Origin: a virus
Reading direction: 5' to 3' (one strand)
Virus record (IMG/VR): IMGVR_UViG_3300046167_000591
Span: 1-58,240 of that record
Length of the DNA: 58,240 bases
Both the position numbers and the translations under genes were made by a program. The notes below the pieces were generated by a model that made no database searches, was not told the DNA's origin, and was given only the letters and a program-made list of their open reading frames with translations. This document shows, piece after piece, positions 54,508-58,240 of the stretch (its first letter is position 1; every line of letters begins with the position of its first letter).

Positions 54508-55686
54508 ATGTCTGAAGTAAAAGAAGAAGGCACTTTTAAAATAAAAAAGAAGCCTAAATTAAAAAACATGGAGCAGCCAGAAGTTATTAAAGTTGACTTA
54601 GCTAATCCGCCAAAAAAAGAAGAAGATGCCGTTCAAGAGCAAATCACAGATGATAGCAATGATATTGTCGGACAACCCGAAAACGCGACAAACAGCGAAA
54701 AAGTGGTTGAAGAAGTACGGGACGCCGTTGAAGAAAAAGAAGAAAATGTAATTGAAGAAATTAGCGATGAAGCTACAGGTAGTACCGAAGGAACAGTGGA
54801 AGGCAGCAACGAGAGTGCCACCACCTTACAAGACAAAGAAGCAATATTGCAGGAAGCACAAGCACAAGCCCAACTTCCAGAAAACGTAGACAGTCTTGTA
54901 AAATTTATGAGTGAAACAGGCGGCAGCATAGAAGACTATGTTAGATTAAACGCCGATTACTCTAACGTTGATAGTAACGTATTATTACGAGAATACTATA
55001 AACAAAGTAAACCTCATCTAGATGCAGAAGACGTAAGTATACTTATGGAAGACTTTACTTACGATGAAGATGTAGATGATGATAAAGAAATACGCAAAAA
55101 GAAAATTGCGTATAAAGAAGAGGTAGCAAAAGCTAAAACCTTTTTGAATGGTTTGAAAGATAATTACTACAAGGAAGTGAAGTCACGACCTGGTGTATCT
55201 GGACAACAACAAAAGGCGATAGACTTTTTCAACCGATATAGTCAACAACAAGAAGTTGCAGAAAAACAGCATCAGGATTTTATTACTAAAAGTAACGAAA
55301 TCTTTTCAAATGAGTTTAAAGGTTTTGAATTCAATTTAGGTGAAAAGAAAGTAAATTATAAGTTATCAAATCCGTCTGCGGTAGCTGAAACACAATCTAA
55401 CATTGGCAATGTTTTAGGGAAGTTCCTTAACGAAGATGGCAGTGTAAAAGATCCAGTAGGTTATCACAAAGCTATGTATGCAGCTAGAAACGCTGACACT
55501 TTAATTAAACAGTTTTACGAACAAGGTAAAGCCGATGCTATTAAAGAGATCGAAGCTAAGTCTAAGAATATCTCAGGCGAGGCCCGGAAGTCTCTAGCAG
55601 GGCAAGACGTGTTTGTAAACGGTATAAAAGTAAAAGCTATTAATGGTGTTGACTCTAGTAAATTAAAAATTAAAAAGAAATTTTAA
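54508..55686 (+). CDS. Scaffold-like capsid-assembly protein
   Basis: 392 residues, strongly acidic (KVVEEVRDAVEEKEENVIEE), with an Asn/Ser-rich linker and a helical basic C-terminus. It lies between portal and major capsid protein, the standard place for the scaffold. No protease motif is seen, so it may be removed by other means or stay internal. Confidence 0.7.
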   Translation: MSEVKEEGTFKIKKKPKLKNMEQPEVIKVDLANPPKKEEDAVQEQITDDSNDIVGQPENATNSEKVVEEVRDAVEEKEENVIEEISDEATGSTEGTVEGSNESATTLQDKEAILQEAQAQAQLPENVDSLVKFMSETGGSIEDYVRLNADYSNVDSNVLLREYYKQSKPHLDAEDVSILMEDFTYDEDVDDDKEIRKKKIAYKEEVAKAKTFLNGLKDNYYKEVKSRPGVSGQQQKAIDFFNRYSQQQEVAEKQHQDFITKSNEIFSNEFKGFEFNLGEKKVNYKLSNPSAVAETQSNIGNVLGKFLNEDGSVKDPVGYHKAMYAARNADTLIKQFYEQGKADAIKEIEAKSKNISGEARKSLAGQDVFVNGIKVKAINGVDSSKLKIKKKF

Positions 55687-55703
55687 CTTAAAACCGTATT
55701 ATT

Positions 55704-57134
55704 ATGGCTATTGCACCTACGTTTGGGACGTTAATCCCTACACTCGCCAAAGGCGCTATAACTCCAGGTTCTTACTTAGATTTTACAAGTGGAGCTGGAA
55801 ATGACTTCTCTCAGCAGTATTTACCTGAGATTTACGAACAAGAAATAGAAAGATATGGAAACCGTACGCTTTCTGGATTCTTAAGCATGGTTGGCGCTGA
55901 AATGCCAATGACATCTGATCAAGTTGTATGGTCTGAACAAAACAGACTACACATCTCTTATAACGCTTGTACTATTGCAGCTAATAACGATGCTACTATT
56001 ACTATCGAAGATAGTGCTGGTTCTATTGCTGCTGGTAAAAATCAAGCTATTAGACTTAATTCTTTAATTGTAGTTATTGATCCTGTTACTGGTACAGAAT
56101 CAAAAGCAATTGTAAAAGGAACTACAGCTACAACAGTTGAAGCACACCCATTTGGCGCTGCTACTTGGCCTGGTGCTCTTGTTGGTACTCCTTTAAAAGT
56201 ATTTGTATTTGGATCTGAGTTCAATAAAGGAACTGGCGGACAAGCAGATACTATTGATCCTCAATTTACTCAGTTTAGTAACTCACCTATTATCATTAAA
56301 GATAAATATGGAGTTAATGGATCTGACACTGCTCAAATTGGATGGGTTGAAATTGCTACTGAAGCTGGTGATTCTGGTTTCTTATGGTACTTAAAAGCTG
56401 AAGGTGAAACTCGTTTGAGATTCAACGATTACTTAGAAATGACTTTAGTTGAAGCTGAAAAAGCTGTTGCTGGTACTGGTGGTATTTCTGCTGATGCTCA
56501 AGGAGCTAAAGGTACTGAAGGTCTTTTTGCTGCTATTGAAGGCAGAGGTAACGTTGTTACTGGATATGGTGGAACTCTTCCTGAGTTTGATGATATTCTT
56601 AAGAACTTAGATTCTCAAGGAGCTATCGAAGAAAACATGCTTTTCTTAGACAGACAAACTTCTCTTGATATTGATGATATGTTAGCTGGTCTTTCTGCTG
56701 GTGCTAATGGTGGTACTGCTTATGGATTATTTGAAAACTCTGCTGATATGGCTTTAAATCTTGGATTTACTGGTTTCAGAAGAGGTTCTTATGATTTCTA
56801 CAAGACTGATTGGAAATACTTAAACGATGCTTCTACTCGTGGTGGTGACAATTCTTTTGCTGCTGGAGATTCTGATAACATCGACGGTGTATTAATTCCT
56901 GCTGGAACTTCTACTGTTTATGATCAAACTTTAGGAACTAACATCAGACGTCCATTCTTACATACTCGTTATAGAGCTTCTGAAGCTGACGATAGAAGAA
57001 TGAAATCTTGGATAACTGGATCTGTTGGAGGAGTTTATACTTCTGATGAAGATCAAATGAACGTACACTTCTTATCTGAAAGATGTTTATGTGTTCAAGG
57101 AGCTAATAACTTCGTACTTTTCAAAGCTAGCTAG
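55704..57134 (+). CDS. Major capsid protein
   Basis: 476 residues; HK97-type fold is likely. The N-terminal start MAIAPTFGTLIPTLAKGAIT, the long beta regions and the order portal, scaffold, this gene, connector support the call. Codon use and compact spacing suggest high expression, and a UUCG-loop terminator follows 19 bp after the stop. Confidence 0.75.
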   Translation: MAIAPTFGTLIPTLAKGAITPGSYLDFTSGAGNDFSQQYLPEIYEQEIERYGNRTLSGFLSMVGAEMPMTSDQVVWSEQNRLHISYNACTIAANNDATITIEDSAGSIAAGKNQAIRLNSLIVVIDPVTGTESKAIVKGTTATTVEAHPFGAATWPGALVGTPLKVFVFGSEFNKGTGGQADTIDPQFTQFSNSPIIIKDKYGVNGSDTAQIGWVEIATEAGDSGFLWYLKAEGETRLRFNDYLEMTLVEAEKAVAGTGGISADAQGAKGTEGLFAAIEGRGNVVTGYGGTLPEFDDILKNLDSQGAIEENMLFLDRQTSLDIDDMLAGLSAGANGGTAYGLFENSADMALNLGFTGFRRGSYDFYKTDWKYLNDASTRGGDNSFAAGDSDNIDGVLIPAGTSTVYDQTLGTNIRRPFLHTRYRASEADDRRMKSWITGSVGGVYTSDEDQMNVHFLSERCLCVQGANNFVLFKAS

Positions 57135-57152
57135 ACTAGATTTATTTAAAGT

Positions 57153-57179
57153 CCCGGGTCTTCGGACCTGGGGTTTTAT
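57153..57179 (+). terminator. Intrinsic terminator with UUCG loop after the capsid gene
   Basis: CCCGGGTC (57153-57160) pairs with GACCTGGG (57165-57172; one G-T pair) around TTCG, followed by GTTTTATT. It may reduce read-through and so set high capsid versus lower downstream expression. Confidence 0.75.
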
Positions 57180-57210
57180 TATTTTTTAAATTATTTAATT
57201 ATATTATATT

Positions 57211-58053
57211 ATGGCAAAACAAGCTGCAAAAAAGCCTGCTGCAAAAACAGTTGAGGCACAAACTGAAATTTTAGAAACACCCGTTGCTGAGGTTAAAAAG
57301 TCAAAACCTAAAAAACCTGAATGGGAAATTAAAGATAGGCATTATTTTTTAAGTGGAAATAAAATGCCTTTAACATTTACATTACCATCAAGACATACAC
57401 GTAAATATCCTTTACTATGGTTTGATGAAAACAATGGAGTACAAAAAGAAATTAGATACGCTACTAATCAAAATTCTGTTTTTGTAGACGAACAAAAAGG
57501 TGAATGTACATTAGGACATATTATGTTTAAAAATGGTCACTTGCATGTTCCAAAAGAAAGACAACAATTACAAAAGCTTTTATCATTGTATCACCCTCAT
57601 AAAGGGCATAAGTATACTGAAAAAGATGAAGTATTAGAAGCTACAAATGAATTAGATTGGATTGAAGCAGAAATTGACGCTTTAATGGCTGCTAGAGATA
57701 TGGAAGTTGATCAAGCTGAGGCTATATTAAGAGTTGAGCTAGGATCTAAAGTATCTAGTATGTCTTCTAAAGAAATTAAACGAGATTTATTAATATTTGC
57801 TAAAAGAAATCCAATATTATTTATTGAATTAGCAAATGATGATAACGTACAGCTTAGAAACTTTGGTATCAAAGCCGCTGAGTTAGGACTTATTAAACTG
57901 TCTCAAGATCAAAGAACGTTTACATGGGGAGCTACAAATAGAAAATTAATGACTGTTCCTTTCGATGAAAACCCATACTCTGCATTCGCTGCATTCTTAA
58001 AAACAGACGAAGGCGTTGAAGTATATAGATCAATTGAGAAAAAATTGATATAA
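57211..58053 (+). CDS. Structural protein downstream of the capsid gene
   Basis: 280 residues. A Lys/Ala/Pro-rich N-terminus (residues 1-38, likely disordered) precedes a mixed domain (PEWEIKDRHYFLSGNKMPLT; later RNPILFIELANDDNVQLRN). Recalled from marine podoviruses as a conserved structural-region protein; head-decoration or connector-associated role is inferred. Confidence 0.6.
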   Translation: MAKQAAKKPAAKTVEAQTEILETPVAEVKKSKPKKPEWEIKDRHYFLSGNKMPLTFTLPSRHTRKYPLLWFDENNGVQKEIRYATNQNSVFVDEQKGECTLGHIMFKNGHLHVPKERQQLQKLLSLYHPHKGHKYTEKDEVLEATNELDWIEAEIDALMAARDMEVDQAEAILRVELGSKVSSMSSKEIKRDLLIFAKRNPILFIELANDDNVQLRNFGIKAAELGLIKLSQDQRTFTWGATNRKLMTVPFDENPYSAFAAFLKTDEGVEVYRSIEKKLI

Positions 58054-58065
58054 ACACGTAATAAT
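58052..58065 (+). promoter_or_regulatory. AAACACGTAATAAT box (copy 4 of 4)
   Basis: Immediately after the stop at 58053 and upstream of the connector gene at 58120. Confidence 0.45.
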
Positions 58066-58068
58066 AGT

Positions 58069-58095
58069 TATAGAGGTGGTGCTGCCGCCTCTATA
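58069..58095 (+). terminator. Perfect 11-bp hairpin before the connector gene
   Basis: TATAGAGGTGG (58069-58079) pairs with CCGCCTCTATA (58085-58095; one G-T pair) around TGCTG. The following U-tract is weak (ctctattattt), so it may act as an attenuator or mRNA-processing site. Confidence 0.6.
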
Positions 58096-58119
58096 CTCTA
58101 TTATTTAAAACAAATATAA

Positions 58120-58240
58120 ATGGCAGTAAACGTAAATACAGTATACAAAACAGTCCTTTACATACTTAATAAAGAACAAAGAGGATATATTACACCTGAT
58201 GAATTTAACAACATTGCTACTCAGGTGCAGTTAGATATAT
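58120..58240 (+). CDS. Tail connector protein, 5' part (gene continues at base 1)
   Basis: The ATG opens 41 codons running off the window end. The last base (T) plus bases 1-2 (TC) give a Phe codon, after which bases 3-536 stay in the same frame, so this is the N-terminal part of the protein that ends near base 664. The N-terminus (NKEQRGYITPDEFNNIATQV) resembles a connector protein I recall from uncultured marine podoviruses, encoded just after the capsid genes. It follows a strong hairpin at 58069-58095 and an AAACACGTAATAAT box at 58052. Identification of the exact connector role (adaptor or tail-tube) is inference. Confidence 0.75.
   Translation, partial: MAVNVNTVYKTVLYILNKEQRGYITPDEFNNIATQVQLDI

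Noticed and set aside
1-58240. Integrase, repressor or other lysogeny genes; insertion sequences
   Set aside because: No recombinase motif, att-like duplication or transposase was recognised; gene order fits a lytic phage.

Overview
The window looks like the complete circular (or circularly permuted) genome of a lytic, tailed, podovirus-like phage of a marine Bacteroidota host, probably a flavobacterium. The split gene at the two ends joins in frame: the last base of the window plus the first two make a Phe codon that continues a recognisable tail-connector protein. The host guess rests on very low GC, start codons without Shine-Dalgarno sequences but with AT-rich leaders, Bacteroidota-style signal peptides, and resemblance (from memory, not searched) to uncultured marine flavophage proteins.

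Layout. Rightward (+): 1-20.4 kb carries tail and connector proteins, a cupin-like protein, internal virion proteins ending in a 2.8-kilo-residue giant (HExxH and HAD motifs), small basic proteins and a lysis module (holin-like protein, secreted thioredoxin-like protein, M15 endolysin). A strong bidirectional terminator at 20.47-20.50 kb separates it from the leftward (-) cluster. Leftward, 40.1 to 20.5 kb: first about 30 tiny genes in promoter-headed cassettes, then an HTH protein, a sigma-70 factor, an Erf-type annealing protein, a PD-(D/E)XK exonuclease, an SSB-like protein, a primase-helicase, a ThyA-family enzyme, a MazG fusion, a resolvase-like nuclease and a class I ribonucleotide reductase. 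Rightward again from 40.7 kb: a YadA-like fibre, GroEL, GroES, small proteins, a holin, a second GroES-like protein, TerS-like protein, TerL, portal, scaffold-like protein, major capsid protein and connectors, closing the circle.

Regulation visible in the DNA. Eleven near-identical 37-bp elements, all pointing leftward with constant internal spacing, sit just upstream of small early genes; they look like promoters for a phage-specified or phage-modified RNA polymerase, and the encoded sigma factor is an obvious candidate partner. The divergent intergenic region (40.18-40.72 kb) holds 20 copies of ACGTA in 333 bp, a candidate origin or regulator-binding array. Four AAACACGTAA boxes lie before rightward genes.

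Caveats. At least ten rightward structural genes are broken by 1- to 4-nt indels, most needing a +1 shift, and 6.95-7.4 kb is heavily scrambled, while no frameshift was recognised in the leftward genes. Sequencing error is the simplest explanation. No DNA polymerase, RNA polymerase, integrase, tRNA or CRISPR was recognised.
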